In this document: one piece after another, positions 37,250 through 46,166 of the stretch | Layout: each line of letters opens with the position of its first letter | Position numbering within the stretch: position 1 is the first letter of the stretch | From: Pseudaquabacterium inlustre | Lineage (GTDB): Bacteria > Pseudomonadota > Gammaproteobacteria > Burkholderiales > Burkholderiaceae_C | DNA length: 64,000 nucleotides | Assembly: GCF_038066595.1 (NCBI RefSeq) | Contig: NZ_JBBUTH010000004.1 | Span: forward strand, 496,001 to 560,000 | Direction: 5' to 3' | Program-made: the position numbers and the translations under genes | The notes under the pieces: generated by a model | Seen by the model: the letters and a program-made list of their open reading frames with translations, nothing else | The model's database searches: none | What the model was told of the DNA's origin: nothing

Positions 37250-38374
37250 TCAGCCGCGGTGGTAGCGGTGCGGCGCGAAGGGCATGGGCGACACGCGCAT
37301 CGGCAGGCGCTTGCCGCGCACCTCGGCATACACCTCGTGGTGCAGCGCGCCGTGGTTGGCGGCCAGGTAGCCCATGGCCACCGGCTGGCCCACGGTGGGG
37401 CCCAGCGTGCCGCTGGTCACGCGGCCCAGCGGGCGGCCATCGGCATCGACCAGCGGCGCGCCTTCGCGCACCGGCACGCGCTCCAGGCCCACCAGGCCCA
37501 CACGGCGCACGCCCGGCGGGGTGCTGAACTGCGGGCCGATCACGTCGGCACCGGGGTAGCCGCCTTCGCGCTCGCCACCGGGGCGGCGCACCTTCTGGAT
37601 GGCCCAGTTCAGGCCGGCCTCGATCGGTGTGGTGCGGGTGTCGATGTCGTGGCCGTACAGGCACAGGCCGGCCTCCAGGCGCAGCGTGTCGCGCGCGCCC
37701 AGGCCGGCGGGCTTGACCTCGGGCAGGCTCAGCAGCGCACGGGCCAGGGCTTCGGCCTGGTCGGCCGGCACGCTGATCTCGAAGCCATCCTCGCCGGTGT
37801 AGCCCGAGCGGGTGACGAAACAGTCGGCGCCGGCCAGCGTGAAGTCGCCGCCGGTCATGAAGGTCAGCGCGGTCACGCCCTCGTTCAGCCAGCGCAGCGC
37901 GCTCACCGCCTGCGGGCCCTGCAGCGCCAGCAGCGCGCGGTCGGGCAGCGGCACCACGGTGCAGCGGTGGCCGATGTGGGTGATCAGGTGGCGCGTGTCG
38001 GCGTCCTTGCACGCGGCGTTGACCACCAGGAACAGGTGGTCGGCACGGCGCGTGACCATCAGGTCGTCGAGCAGGCCGCCGGCGGCATTGGTGAAGAAGG
38101 CGTAGCGCTGCTTGCCCGGCGCCAGGCCGACGATGTCCTGCGGCACCAGGCTTTCGAGTGCGGTGGCCGCCTCGTCGCCCAGCAGCTTGAGCTGGCCCAT
38201 GTGCGAGACGTCGAACAGCGCCGCGCCTTCGCGGCACTGGCGGTGCTCGGCCAGGATGCCGGCGGGGTATTGCACCGGCATGGCATAGCCGGCAAAGGGC
38301 ACCATCTTGGCGCCGAGTTCCAGGTGCAGCGCGTGCAGCGGGGTGGTCAGCAGGTCGGCGGCGGGAGCGGACAT
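37250..38374 (-). CDS. gcvT: Aminomethyltransferase, T-protein of the glycine cleavage system
   Basis: 374 residues. Begins with LHLELGAKMVPFAGYAMPVQY and has FDVSHMGQ, the folate-site GYTGEDGFEI and the C-terminal GYLAANH block. It releases ammonia and makes 5,10-methylene-tetrahydrofolate from the GcvH-bound intermediate. The ATG at 38374 has AAAGGA at a good distance, five bases below the riboswitch hairpin. First gene of the operon. Confidence 0.97.
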   Translation of the reverse strand: MSAPAADLLTTPLHALHLELGAKMVPFAGYAMPVQYPAGILAEHRQCREGAALFDVSHMGQLKLLGDEAATALESLVPQDIVGLAPGKQRYAFFTNAAGGLLDDLMVTRRADHLFLVVNAACKDADTRHLITHIGHRCTVVPLPDRALLALQGPQAVSALRWLNEGVTALTFMTGGDFTLAGADCFVTRSGYTGEDGFEISVPADQAEALARALLSLPEVKPAGLGARDTLRLEAGLCLYGHDIDTRTTPIEAGLNWAIQKVRRPGGEREGGYPGADVIGPQFSTPPGVRRVGLVGLERVPVREGAPLVDADGRPLGRVTSGTLGPTVGQPVAMGYLAANHGALHHEVYAEVRGKRLPMRVSPMPFAPHRYHRG

Positions 38375-38392
38375 CGCGCAAATCCTTTGGCG

Positions 38393-38444
38393 GCGAGGGG
38401 TTCAGGCACCCATCCGGCCACACCGGATGGGAAAGACCCCTCGC
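38393..38444 (-). promoter_or_regulatory. Expression-platform hairpin of the glycine riboswitch
   Basis: In RNA order, GCGAGGGG (38444-38437) pairs with CCCCTCGC (38400-38393), around an inner hairpin CCCATCCGG/CCGGATGGG (38431-38423 with 38417-38409). The first arm overlaps the 3' strand of aptamer II's P1 helix, so the two structures exclude each other. The hairpin ends five bases before the gcvT Shine-Dalgarno and has no U tract, so control of translation is the more likely mode. Confidence 0.6.
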
Positions 38445-38660
38445 TGTCCGCTTTACCTGAGAGATTGGCAGCCGCGTGGTATGCGCCGACCGCTTGCCCC
38501 TTCGGTGGACGTGCTGCGACGCGCTGGGCGTCGGCCCGCCTCTCTCCAGTGAGGAACGCCCCGCTTTCGCAGCGCGCCTGCCAGTCCTTTTGCCTGAGCG
38601 TTCGAGGGGGTGCCTCTGCGCCTTCGGCGGCCCCTGGTGGGGCTCTCTCCTGGCAGGCGC
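38437..38660 (-). ncRNA. Tandem glycine riboswitch upstream of gcvT
   Basis: Two glycine aptamers in series in the leader of gcvT-gcvH-gcvP-sdaA. Aptamer I (38660-38574) is closed by a perfect 10-bp P1 (GCGCCTGCCA/TGGCAGGCGC) and contains GGAGAGAGCC, GCCGAAGGCGCA and CTCAGGCAAAAGGAC. Aptamer II (about 38555-38437) contains GGAGAGAGGC, ACCGAAGGGGCAAG and CTCTCAGGTAAAGCGGAC. These are the gcvT-motif signatures. In the known family glycine binding turns on the cleavage system. The rest of the gene-free stretch (38661-38833) shows no recognised element beyond the probable riboswitch promoter area. Confidence 0.95.
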
Positions 38661-38833
38661 GCAGTGTAATGCACTGCGCCGCCCATGGCGCACCCATGGC
38701 GCAGCGTTGCCGCCGCGGCGCCCACCCGCTTCGGCGTCCCCCGGACATGGGGCGTGCGGCCACCGCACCGGGTCGGGACCGGTGCAAAGCGGCGATGATG
38801 TCGGCCGTTCCTGCCGCGAGCTGTATTGCGCCC

Positions 38834-41800
38834 ATGCCGGCCCCGCCCCCCGCTGTCCGTTCCACCGTCGCCGGCGCCGCCGTGCAGGCCGAGCCCGGCG
38901 TGCGCCCGGCGCTGGCCGCGCTGTGGCGCAGCGTGGGCCGGACGCGCGGCGTGGTGGTGGCCAGCGCGCTGAGCCTGCTGGCCCTGGGGCTGGCATTGCT
39001 GGCGGCGCGTGCGCTGCCATTGGACGCCTGGCTCGACCACCGCCAGGACCTGCAGGCCGCCTGGCTGGCCCCCGCGGCTCCGGCCGACGCCGCGCGGGTG
39101 GTGGATGTGGACGAGGACAGCGTGCGCCGCATGGGCGCCTGGCCGTTGCGCCGCGATGCCTATGTGCCGGCCGGCCGCTGGTTGCTGGCACACGGCGCCC
39201 GTGGCGTGGCCTTCGGGCTGATGCTGGTGGATGCCAAGGACGGCGACGCGGCGTTCGCCGAGTGGGTGGCCAGCGCGCCGGCGCCGGTGCTGCTGGCCGC
39301 GCGCAGCGTGGCGGGCGAGGGCGACGCGGCCGCCGGCATGCTGCTGGCGCCGCCCGGCTGCGTGCCGGCGCCGGTGGCGGGCTGGCAACTGCCGCACTGG
39401 GCTGCTGGCGGCGCAGCGGCGGGCGCCCTGGCACGGGTGGGGGCCCTGTCGGTGCCGGTGGATGCCGACGGCGTGCTGCGCCATGTGCCGCTGTGGCAGC
39501 AGGCGGGCGACCTGGCGCTGCCCTTGCTGCCGATGGCGGTGTGGCAGGCCCTGCATCCCGGCCAGGCCCAGGCCATGCGCTGCGTGCGCCGCGATGACCA
39601 GGTGCTGGTGCAGACCCCCGCCGGGCCGCTGTGGACGCTGGACGCCGAGCAGCGCCTGCGGCCCTGGCTGGCCCGGCCCGACAGCGTGCCGGCGCCGCTG
39701 GCGCTGTGGCGCGTGGATGCCGCGGCGCGGGGGCTGCTGCCCGACGACGAGGCGCAGGCGCTGGCGGCCGCGGTGCGTGGCCGTGTGGTGTTCATCGGCG
39801 CCAGCGCCGCCCTGGGGGGCGAGGTGCTCACGGCGCAAGGGCTGCGCAGCGCCACGCAGGCGCTGGCCGCGCTGCACGACGCGATCGACAACAACCGCCT
39901 GCTGGCGGCGCCGCGCCCGGCGGTCGACGCGGCCCTGCTGGCGCTGGGCCTGCTGCCCTGGCTGGTGTGGGCGCTGCAGGGCTGGCGCCAGTCGCCGCCA
40001 CGGGCCTGGCCGGTGCTGCTGGCGGCCGCCGCCGGCGGGGTGCTGCTGCTGGTCATCGACACCGGGCTGGTGGTCTGGCGCGGCCAGCTCAGCCACATCG
40101 GGGCACCGCTGGCCCTGCTGCTGGCCATCGGCGGCCTGGCGGTGTGGCACGCGCAGCGGCATGCCGCCCGCGAGACCCGCCGGCTGCGCCTGCAGCACGC
40201 CGCGCTGGAGGCGGCCAACCAGGTCAAGAGCGACTTCCTGGCGCACCTGAGCCACGAGATCCGCACGCCGCTGAACGCGCTGCTGGGCGCGGCCGAGATG
40301 CTGTCGCAGACCCGGCTGGATGCGCAGCAGAAGCGCCATGTCGCGCTGTTCGGCAATGCCGGGCAGGACCTGCTGCACATGCTCAACGACCTGCTGGACC
40401 TGTCCAAGAGCGAGGCCGGTCTGCTGACGCTGACGCGCCACCCGTTCTCGCTGCCGCGCCTGGTGGCGCAGCAGGTGGCGCTGTTCGAGGCGCGCGCGCA
40501 GCAAAAGGGCCTGGCCCTCGACGTGGAGACCGATCCCGACCTGCCCGAAACCGTGGTGGGCGACGCCATGCGCGTGGGCCAGGTGCTGCGCAACCTGCTG
40601 GGCAACGCGGTGAAGTTCACGCCGGCGGGCACGGTGACGCTGCTGGTCGGCTTCGGCCGCAACCGCCAGCATGTGCGCTTCGAGGTGCGCGACACCGGCG
40701 TGGGCATCCCGGCCGACCGGCTGCAGCGCATCTTCCTGCCCTATGTGCAGGCCGATCCGCAGGCCGCGCAAAGCCTGGGCGGCACCGGCCTGGGCCTGGC
40801 CATCTGCAAGCGCATGGCCGAGGCCATGGACGGTGAGATCGGGGTCGTCAGCCGCGAGGGCATGGGCTCGTGCTTCCATGTCGAGCTGCCGCTGCCGGCC
40901 ACTGCCGCGGCACCTGAAGGGCCGGTGACGCTGCCGCACGGCGTGCCGCCGTCGGTGGTGCCTGCCGGCGCGGTGGCGCGGGCCGGGCGCAGCGTGGTGC
41001 CGGTGCTGGCCGCCGACGACAGCCCGCACAACCTGATGCTGCTGCAGGCCTTTGCCGAGGGCACCGGCTACCGCATCGACGGTGTGCACGATGGCGGCAG
41101 CGCGGTGCGCCGTTTCGAGGCCGAGGCGTACCGCATCGTGCTGCTCGACCTGAACATGCCGGCGCTGTCGGGCCTGGACGCGGTGCGCGCGATGCGCGCC
41201 GTGGAGCGCCGGCGCCACCGCAAGCCGGCGCTCATCGTCGCGGTCAGCGGCCAGGCCGACGCGGCTGATCTGGCCGCCGCGCGCGAGGCCGGCTTCGACG
41301 CGCACTTGGCCAAGCCTTATTCGCGCGCCCAGTTGCTGGGCCTGATGGCGCGCACCCGCACCGCCGCCGATGCCGCCGGCAGCACGCTGCCGCCCGACGG
41401 TGGCGGCGACGCCCGCCTGCGCGCGCTGGAGGCCCTGCCCGACAGCGACCTGCCTGGTGCGCTGCAGCGCCTGGGCGGCCTGCCGCTCTACGACCGCGTG
41501 CTCGAGGCCGCCTGCGAACCGCTGCTGAAGTTCGATCAGCGCCTGACTCGATCGATCGACGCCGTGCCCTGCGACATCGACCGTGCGCATCGCCTGGCCC
41601 ACGACCTGAAGTCGCTGGCCGCCACGCTGGGCCTGCCGGGCCTGGCCGAGGATGCCAAGGCGCTGGAACTGGCGCTGCGCGACACCGTGTCGCCCGGCGA
41701 AGACCCCGCGGTGCGGCGGGCCCGCCGCGCGGTATCGTCGCGGCTGGCTGGCGTGCGCGAGGTGCTGCTGGCCGGCGGGATGCAGGGGCCGGGCACCGGT

Positions 41801-41839
41801 CGCGTCCCGCCCCACACCGATCCGGGGCTGCATGCATGA
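38834..41839 (+). CDS. CHASE2-domain hybrid sensor histidine kinase (HisKA-HATPase-REC-Hpt)
   Basis: 1001 residues from ATG at 38834; further ATGs at 38796 and 38799 are possible. TM1 (about 38-60) precedes a CHASE2-like periplasmic domain (DAARVVDVDEDSVRRMGAWP, GRVVFIGASAAL). Two or three more membrane helices follow (about 365-440). The HisKA phospho-acceptor is His474 in LSHEIRTPLN. A HATPase domain, a receiver with Asp772 (LLDLNMPALSG) and an Hpt domain with His923 (LAHDLKSLAA) come next, a complete internal phosphorelay. The signal and output regulator are unknown. Its stop overlaps the CoA-binding gene (ATGA), giving an unusual kinase-metabolic gene operon. Confidence 0.92.
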   Translation: MPAPPPAVRSTVAGAAVQAEPGVRPALAALWRSVGRTRGVVVASALSLLALGLALLAARALPLDAWLDHRQDLQAAWLAPAAPADAARVVDVDEDSVRRMGAWPLRRDAYVPAGRWLLAHGARGVAFGLMLVDAKDGDAAFAEWVASAPAPVLLAARSVAGEGDAAAGMLLAPPGCVPAPVAGWQLPHWAAGGAAAGALARVGALSVPVDADGVLRHVPLWQQAGDLALPLLPMAVWQALHPGQAQAMRCVRRDDQVLVQTPAGPLWTLDAEQRLRPWLARPDSVPAPLALWRVDAAARGLLPDDEAQALAAAVRGRVVFIGASAALGGEVLTAQGLRSATQALAALHDAIDNNRLLAAPRPAVDAALLALGLLPWLVWALQGWRQSPPRAWPVLLAAAAGGVLLLVIDTGLVVWRGQLSHIGAPLALLLAIGGLAVWHAQRHAARETRRLRLQHAALEAANQVKSDFLAHLSHEIRTPLNALLGAAEMLSQTRLDAQQKRHVALFGNAGQDLLHMLNDLLDLSKSEAGLLTLTRHPFSLPRLVAQQVALFEARAQQKGLALDVETDPDLPETVVGDAMRVGQVLRNLLGNAVKFTPAGTVTLLVGFGRNRQHVRFEVRDTGVGIPADRLQRIFLPYVQADPQAAQSLGGTGLGLAICKRMAEAMDGEIGVVSREGMGSCFHVELPLPATAAAPEGPVTLPHGVPPSVVPAGAVARAGRSVVPVLAADDSPHNLMLLQAFAEGTGYRIDGVHDGGSAVRRFEAEAYRIVLLDLNMPALSGLDAVRAMRAVERRRHRKPALIVAVSGQADAADLAAAREAGFDAHLAKPYSRAQLLGLMARTRTAADAAGSTLPPDGGGDARLRALEALPDSDLPGALQRLGGLPLYDRVLEAACEPLLKFDQRLTRSIDAVPCDIDRAHRLAHDLKSLAATLGLPGLAEDAKALELALRDTVSPGEDPAVRRARRAVSSRLAGVREVLLAGGMQGPGTGRVPPHTDPGLHA

Positions 41840-42324
41840 GCGATGAGGCAATGGGCGATGGCCTGGGCGAGGCCGCGCTGAGACAGATCCTGCGCAGCGC
41901 GCGCACCATTGCCGTGGTGGGCCTGTCGGCCGAATGGCACCGCCCCAGCTACTTCGCCGCCAGCTACATGCAGGGCAAGGGCTACCGCATCCTGCCGGTC
42001 AACCCGCGCTATGCCGGCGGCCAGGTGCTGGGCATGCCGTGCGTGGCGCGGCTGGAAGACCTCACCGAGCCCGTCGACATCGTCGACGTGTTCCGCAAGA
42101 CCGAGGATGTGCTGCCCATCGCCCGCAGCGCCATCGCGCTGGGTGCGAAGTGCCTGTGGCAGCAACTCGGCGTGGCCAACCTGCAGGCGCATGACGAGGC
42201 CCGCGCCGCCGGCCTGGCCAGCGTGATGAACCGCTGCGTGAAGATCGAGCACGCGCGGCTGTTCGGCGGCCTGCACTGGGCCGGCGTGAACACCGGCGTG
42301 ATCTCTGCCAAACGTCCGTCATGA
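41836..42324 (+). CDS. CoA-binding protein (YccU-like)
   Basis: 162 residues, a single CoA-binding Rossmann-like domain: RTIAVVGLSAEWHRPSY, then YRILPVNPRYAGGQVLG and VDIVDVFRKTEDV, ending with CVKIEHARLFG. The family is widespread and probably binds CoA or acyl-CoA without a ligase half; its role is not settled. It is translationally linked on both sides: its ATG overlaps the kinase stop and its stop overlaps the metY start (ATGA, 42321-42324). Confidence 0.92.
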   Translation: MSDEAMGDGLGEAALRQILRSARTIAVVGLSAEWHRPSYFAASYMQGKGYRILPVNPRYAGGQVLGMPCVARLEDLTEPVDIVDVFRKTEDVLPIARSAIALGAKCLWQQLGVANLQAHDEARAAGLASVMNRCVKIEHARLFGGLHWAGVNTGVISAKRPS

Positions 42325-43622
42325 GCGACCATCAGTTCCGCCCCGAAACCCTGGCCATCCACGCCGGGCAGATCCCCGACCGCGAGACCGGCGCGCGTGC
42401 GCTGCCGATCTACCAGACCACCAGCTTCGTGTTCGATTCGGCCGAGCATGCGGCGGCGCTGTTCAACCTGCAGACCTTCGGCAACGTCTACTCGCGCCTG
42501 AGCAACCCCACGGTGGCGGCGCTGGAAGAGCGCGTGGCCGCGCTGGAAGGCGGCCGCGCCGCCGTGGCCAGCGCCTCGGGCATGGCCGCCGAGGCCATGG
42601 CGCTGATGACCCTGCTGCAGGCCGGCGACCATGTGGTGGCGGCCGGGGCGCTGTATGGCGGCTCGGTGACGATGCTGGCGGTGAACCTCGCCAAGTTCGG
42701 CATCGAGACCAGCTTCGTCGACGCCACCGATCCGGCGGCCTTTGCCGCGGCCATGCGGCCCAACACGCGCGCCGTGTTCGCCGAGAGCCTGGGCAATCCC
42801 AGCCTGGTGGTGCTGGACATTGCCGCCGTGGCCGATGTGGCCCATGCCCATGGCGTGCCGCTGATCATCGACAACACGGTGCCCAGCCCGTACCTGTGCA
42901 ACCCGCTGGCACTCGGCGCCGACATCGTGGTGCATTCGGCCACCAAGTACCTGGCCGGCCACGGCACCACGCTGGGCGGTGTGGTGGTGGATGGTGGCCG
43001 CTTTCCGTGGGACAACGGCCAATTCCCGGGCATGACCGAGCCCTCGCCCGGCTACCACGGCGTGAAGTTCTACGAGACCTTCGGCGACTTCGGCTTCGCC
43101 ATGCGCTGCCGCATGGAGACGCTGCGCGTCTACGGCTCGGCGCTCAGCCCGATGAGCGCCTGGCAGATCCTGCAGGGCGTGGAGACGCTGCCGCTGCGCA
43201 TGGAACGCCACTGCCGCAATGCGCTGGCGGTGGCGCGCCACCTGCAGCAGCATCCCCAGGTGAGCTGGGTGAACTACCCCGGCCTGCCCGAGCACCCGCA
43301 GCATGCGCTGGTGCAGCGGCAGATGCGCAACGCTGACGGTGTGCCGGGCGCCTCCGGCCTGCTGGCCTTTGGCGTGAAGGGCGGGGCGGCGGCGGGCGAG
43401 CGCTTCATCGGCGCGGCGCGTTTCATGAGCCACCTGGCCAACATCGGCGACACGCGCACGCTGATCATCCACCCGGCCAGCACCACGCACCGGCAACTCA
43501 GCGAAGAACAGCAACTGGCCGCCGGCGTGCGGCCCGACATGGTGCGCCTGTCGGTGGGCCTGGAGCATGTGGACGACATCCTGTGGGACATCGACCAGGC
43601 GCTCGCCGCCTCAGCCGGGTAG
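42321..43622 (+). CDS. metY: O-acetylhomoserine aminocarboxypropyltransferase (second copy)
   Basis: 433 residues, full-length O-acetylhomoserine sulfhydrylase. It opens with FRPETLAIHAGQIPD, has YSRLSNPTVAALEERVAALEGG and the PLP lysine in VHSATKYLAGHGTTLGG, and the C-terminal HPASTTHRQL block is typical. It makes homocysteine (or methionine with methanethiol) from O-acetylhomoserine. It differs at many aligned positions from the copy at 4213-5511, so the two are not a recent duplication. It starts inside the CoA-binding gene's stop, and its 3' end overlaps the convergent CoA-transferase gene by 12 bases. Confidence 0.93.
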   Translation: MSDHQFRPETLAIHAGQIPDRETGARALPIYQTTSFVFDSAEHAAALFNLQTFGNVYSRLSNPTVAALEERVAALEGGRAAVASASGMAAEAMALMTLLQAGDHVVAAGALYGGSVTMLAVNLAKFGIETSFVDATDPAAFAAAMRPNTRAVFAESLGNPSLVVLDIAAVADVAHAHGVPLIIDNTVPSPYLCNPLALGADIVVHSATKYLAGHGTTLGGVVVDGGRFPWDNGQFPGMTEPSPGYHGVKFYETFGDFGFAMRCRMETLRVYGSALSPMSAWQILQGVETLPLRMERHCRNALAVARHLQQHPQVSWVNYPGLPEHPQHALVQRQMRNADGVPGASGLLAFGVKGGAAAGERFIGAARFMSHLANIGDTRTLIIHPASTTHRQLSEEQQLAAGVRPDMVRLSVGLEHVDDILWDIDQALAASAG

Positions 43623-44801
43623 TTTCAAGACCCCGGATGCCAGCAGCGCGTCGATGCGCGCGCCGTCGAAGCCCAGTTCCTCCAGCACTTCCAGGCCATG
43701 CTCGCCCAGGCGGGCACCGCCGCGCTCGGGCGCCATCGGCTGGCCGTCGAAGCGGGCACCGGCGCGGGCCAGGCGCACGCGGCCGATGTCGCCATGGTCC
43801 AGCGTCACCACGGCCGCGTTGTGCTGCACCTGCGGATCGGTGAGCACCTGCGGGCGCTCGTGGATCACGCCCATCGGCACCCCATGCTGGCGGCACAGGG
43901 CTTCCAGCGTGGCGTTGTCGAACTGCAGGAACAGCGGCTCCAGCGTGGCGCGCAACTCCTTGCCGTGGCGGTAGCGCAGCGGCAGGCTGGCGAAGCGCGG
44001 GTCGTCGGCAATCTCCGGGTGCCCCAGCACCGTGCACAGCGCGCGGAACTCGCTCGGTTGCGGCACCATGGTCGTCACATGGCCGTCGGCCGTCTTCCAA
44101 GGCCGCTGCGTGGCGCCGAACTCGGGGAAGGGCGCCGGCGCGTCGTCGATGAACACATGGTTGTACATCGCGTCGGGCCACTGGAAGGCCAGCGTGGCGT
44201 CGAGCATGGCCACCTCCACGCGGGCGCCGCGGCCGCCGCTGCGCTCGCGGCGCAGCAGCGCGGCGGTGATGGCCTGCGCGGCGGTGAGGGCCGTGACCTT
44301 GTCGCTCACCGTGCTGGCCAGCACCACCGGCGCGCCGGTGGCGTAGTCGCGCTGCGAGGCGGCCACGCTGCCGAGTGCCTGGATCACCGCGTCGTACGCG
44401 CGATCTCCGGCGCGCGGGCCGTCGGGCCCGAAACCGGTGACCGACACATGGATCAGGCCCGGAAAGCGCTCGGCCAGCAGGGCCGGCGCCAGGCCCAGGC
44501 GTTCCATCACGCCGGGGCGGAAGTTCTCCACCAGCACGTCGGCGCGCGCGATCATCGTCAGCAGGATCTCGCGCGCCTCGGGCGACTTGAGGTCGAGTGC
44601 GATGCCGCGCTTGCCGCGGTTGGCGGTGATGAAGGTGGCCGACAGGTCGCCCTTGGCCGGCCCGATGGCCCGGGTGGTGTCGCCCTCGGGCGACTCCACC
44701 TTGATGACCTCGGCGCCCTGGTCGGCCAGCAGCGCCGTGGCCATCGGCCCGGCGAACACCGAGCTCAAATCGACAATACGGATGCCGGCCAGCGGCTTCA
44801 T
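43611..44801 (-). CDS. CaiB/BaiF-family CoA-transferase (type III)
   Basis: 396 residues from ATG at 44801 (MKPLAGIRIVDLSS). An in-frame ATG at 44831 overlaps the stop of the binding-protein gene (ATGA) and is a real alternative. Family III CoA-transferase features: FAGPMATALLADQGAEVIKVE, RGKRGIALDLKSPE, the catalytic Asp region (GDRAYDAVIQALGS) and MLDATLAFQ. Such enzymes move CoA between organic acids, or racemise acyl-CoAs. The position at the end of a Liv-type transporter operon suggests that it activates the imported acid, or its product. The substrate is unknown. Confidence 0.9.
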   Translation of the reverse strand: MKPLAGIRIVDLSSVFAGPMATALLADQGAEVIKVESPEGDTTRAIGPAKGDLSATFITANRGKRGIALDLKSPEAREILLTMIARADVLVENFRPGVMERLGLAPALLAERFPGLIHVSVTGFGPDGPRAGDRAYDAVIQALGSVAASQRDYATGAPVVLASTVSDKVTALTAAQAITAALLRRERSGGRGARVEVAMLDATLAFQWPDAMYNHVFIDDAPAPFPEFGATQRPWKTADGHVTTMVPQPSEFRALCTVLGHPEIADDPRFASLPLRYRHGKELRATLEPLFLQFDNATLEALCRQHGVPMGVIHERPQVLTDPQVQHNAAVVTLDHGDIGRVRLARAGARFDGQPMAPERGGARLGEHGLEVLEELGFDGARIDALLASGVLKLPG

Positions 44802-44827
44802 CACATCCACCCCGGCCGGCTGCCCGA

Positions 44828-46048
44828 TCATTTGCCGTAGACCTTGCCGAAGCGCACCCAGGTCTTGCCGTCGAACTTCGACAGCTGTTCCTTCTCGACC
44901 GGGTAGAAGTCGTCCGGGCCGGTCTTGATCTCCACGCCCGGCAGCAGCATCGGCACGTTCTGCATGTTCAGGTTGGCGGCCTGGCGCATCACGTTCTCGC
45001 GCGTCAGGTTGTCGCCGCACTGGCGCAGCACCTGGGCCATGGTCAGCGCATGGGTCCAGGCGGTGACGTTGAAGGCATTGGTCAGGTCGCCGCCGGGGTA
45101 GTACTTCTTCATCCAGTCGGTCCAGGCCTTGAAGTCGGCATCGTTCACCCAGGCCGGATCGGTGGGGTCCTTCAGGTACTGGGTGGTGATCAGGCCCACC
45201 GAGTTGTCCAGGCCGGCCGGCTTGAGCACCGAGCCCACCGAGGCCGACACGCTGTTCAGGTAGTGCGCGTCGAGCTTCCAGCCGATCTCGGCCGCCTTCT
45301 TGATGGCCTGGGCCGCGAACTTGGGCGTGGTGATGTTGAAGAACACGTTGGCGCCCGAGTTCTTCAGGCTGACCATCTGGCTGTCGACCGTGGGGTCGGT
45401 GACCTCGTAGCTGACCTTCGAGACGATCTGGCTGGTCTTGGCGCCCAGGCCTTCCTCGAAGCCCTTCAGGTAGTCCTTGCCGTAGTCGTCGTTCTGGTAA
45501 AGGATGCCGATCTTGGCGTTGGGGAAGCTTTCCAGCAGGTGCTGCGCGTAGATGCGGCCCTCGCCGGTGTAGGGCGGCTGCCAGCCCATGGTCCAGGGGA
45601 AGTTCTTCGGATCACCCCACTTGGCGGCGCCGGTGGCCACGAACAGCTGCGGCACCTTCTTCTGGTTCATGTACTTGTGGATGGCGCTGTTGGGCGGCGT
45701 GCCTAGCGGCGCGAACACCAGCAGCACCTCTTCCTCCTCGACCAGCTTGCGCGCCTGCTCCACCGTCTTGGCCGGGTTGTAGCCGTCGTCCACGCTGATG
45801 AACTTGACCTTGCGGCCGTTGATGCCCCCCTGCGCGTTGACCATGTCGAAGTAGGCCTGCATGGCCTTGCCGATCACGCCGTAGGCCGAGGCCGGACCCG
45901 AGTACGGCATGATGTTGCCGATCTTGATTTCCTTGTCGTCGGCACCTGTGTCGTACTTCTTCTGGGCCAGTGCGGCACCGCTCAGGGCGGCGGCGGCGAA
46001 GGCCACGGCCGTGGCTCGGATCACGAAGTTCCTGCGGGCAGAGGTCAT
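44828..46048 (-). CDS. Branched-chain amino-acid-type ABC transporter substrate-binding protein
   Basis: 406 residues with a cleavable signal of about 29 residues ending ALA-Q; the ARRNFVIRA start is Tat-like. The mature part is a LivK-type binding protein (IKIGNIMPYSGPASAYGVIGKAMQAYFDMVNAQGGINGRK, given in two parts in the family as the ligand-binding opening). This longer 400-residue branch often binds aromatic or other organic acids rather than leucine, so the ligand is open. It follows livM after two hairpins and precedes the CoA-transferase gene. Confidence 0.93.
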   Translation of the reverse strand: MTSARRNFVIRATAVAFAAAALSGAALAQKKYDTGADDKEIKIGNIMPYSGPASAYGVIGKAMQAYFDMVNAQGGINGRKVKFISVDDGYNPAKTVEQARKLVEEEEVLLVFAPLGTPPNSAIHKYMNQKKVPQLFVATGAAKWGDPKNFPWTMGWQPPYTGEGRIYAQHLLESFPNAKIGILYQNDDYGKDYLKGFEEGLGAKTSQIVSKVSYEVTDPTVDSQMVSLKNSGANVFFNITTPKFAAQAIKKAAEIGWKLDAHYLNSVSASVGSVLKPAGLDNSVGLITTQYLKDPTDPAWVNDADFKAWTDWMKKYYPGGDLTNAFNVTAWTHALTMAQVLRQCGDNLTRENVMRQAANLNMQNVPMLLPGVEIKTGPDDFYPVEKEQLSKFDGKTWVRFGKVYGK

Positions 46049-46095
46049 GGATCAAGGTCTCCTGGTCGGGAATCGATCGGGTGGTTGGCGTGCAT

Positions 46096-46159
46096 CGGTG
46101 CAGCCGGTGTGTGCACCGACACAACGCCTTGATTGAAACGCGCCACCGGGCGGTGGCGC
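46096..46159 (-). promoter_or_regulatory. Two intercistronic hairpins between livM and the binding-protein gene
   Basis: GCGCCACC/GGTGGCGC (46140-46147 with 46152-46159, loop of 4) and CGGTGCA/TGCACCG (46096-46102 with 46112-46118). Hairpins in such gaps often protect mRNA segments so that the binding protein is made in excess over permeases. The first lacks a T tract, so it is not a clear terminator. Confidence 0.45.
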
Positions 46160-46166
46160 GACAGGG

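Noticed and set aside
37211..38833. N-terminal extension of the CHASE2 kinase through the riboswitch and gcvT region
   Set aside because: The frame is open by chance. The kinase signal/TM region begins just after 38834, and the upstream part is antisense to gcvT and the riboswitch.
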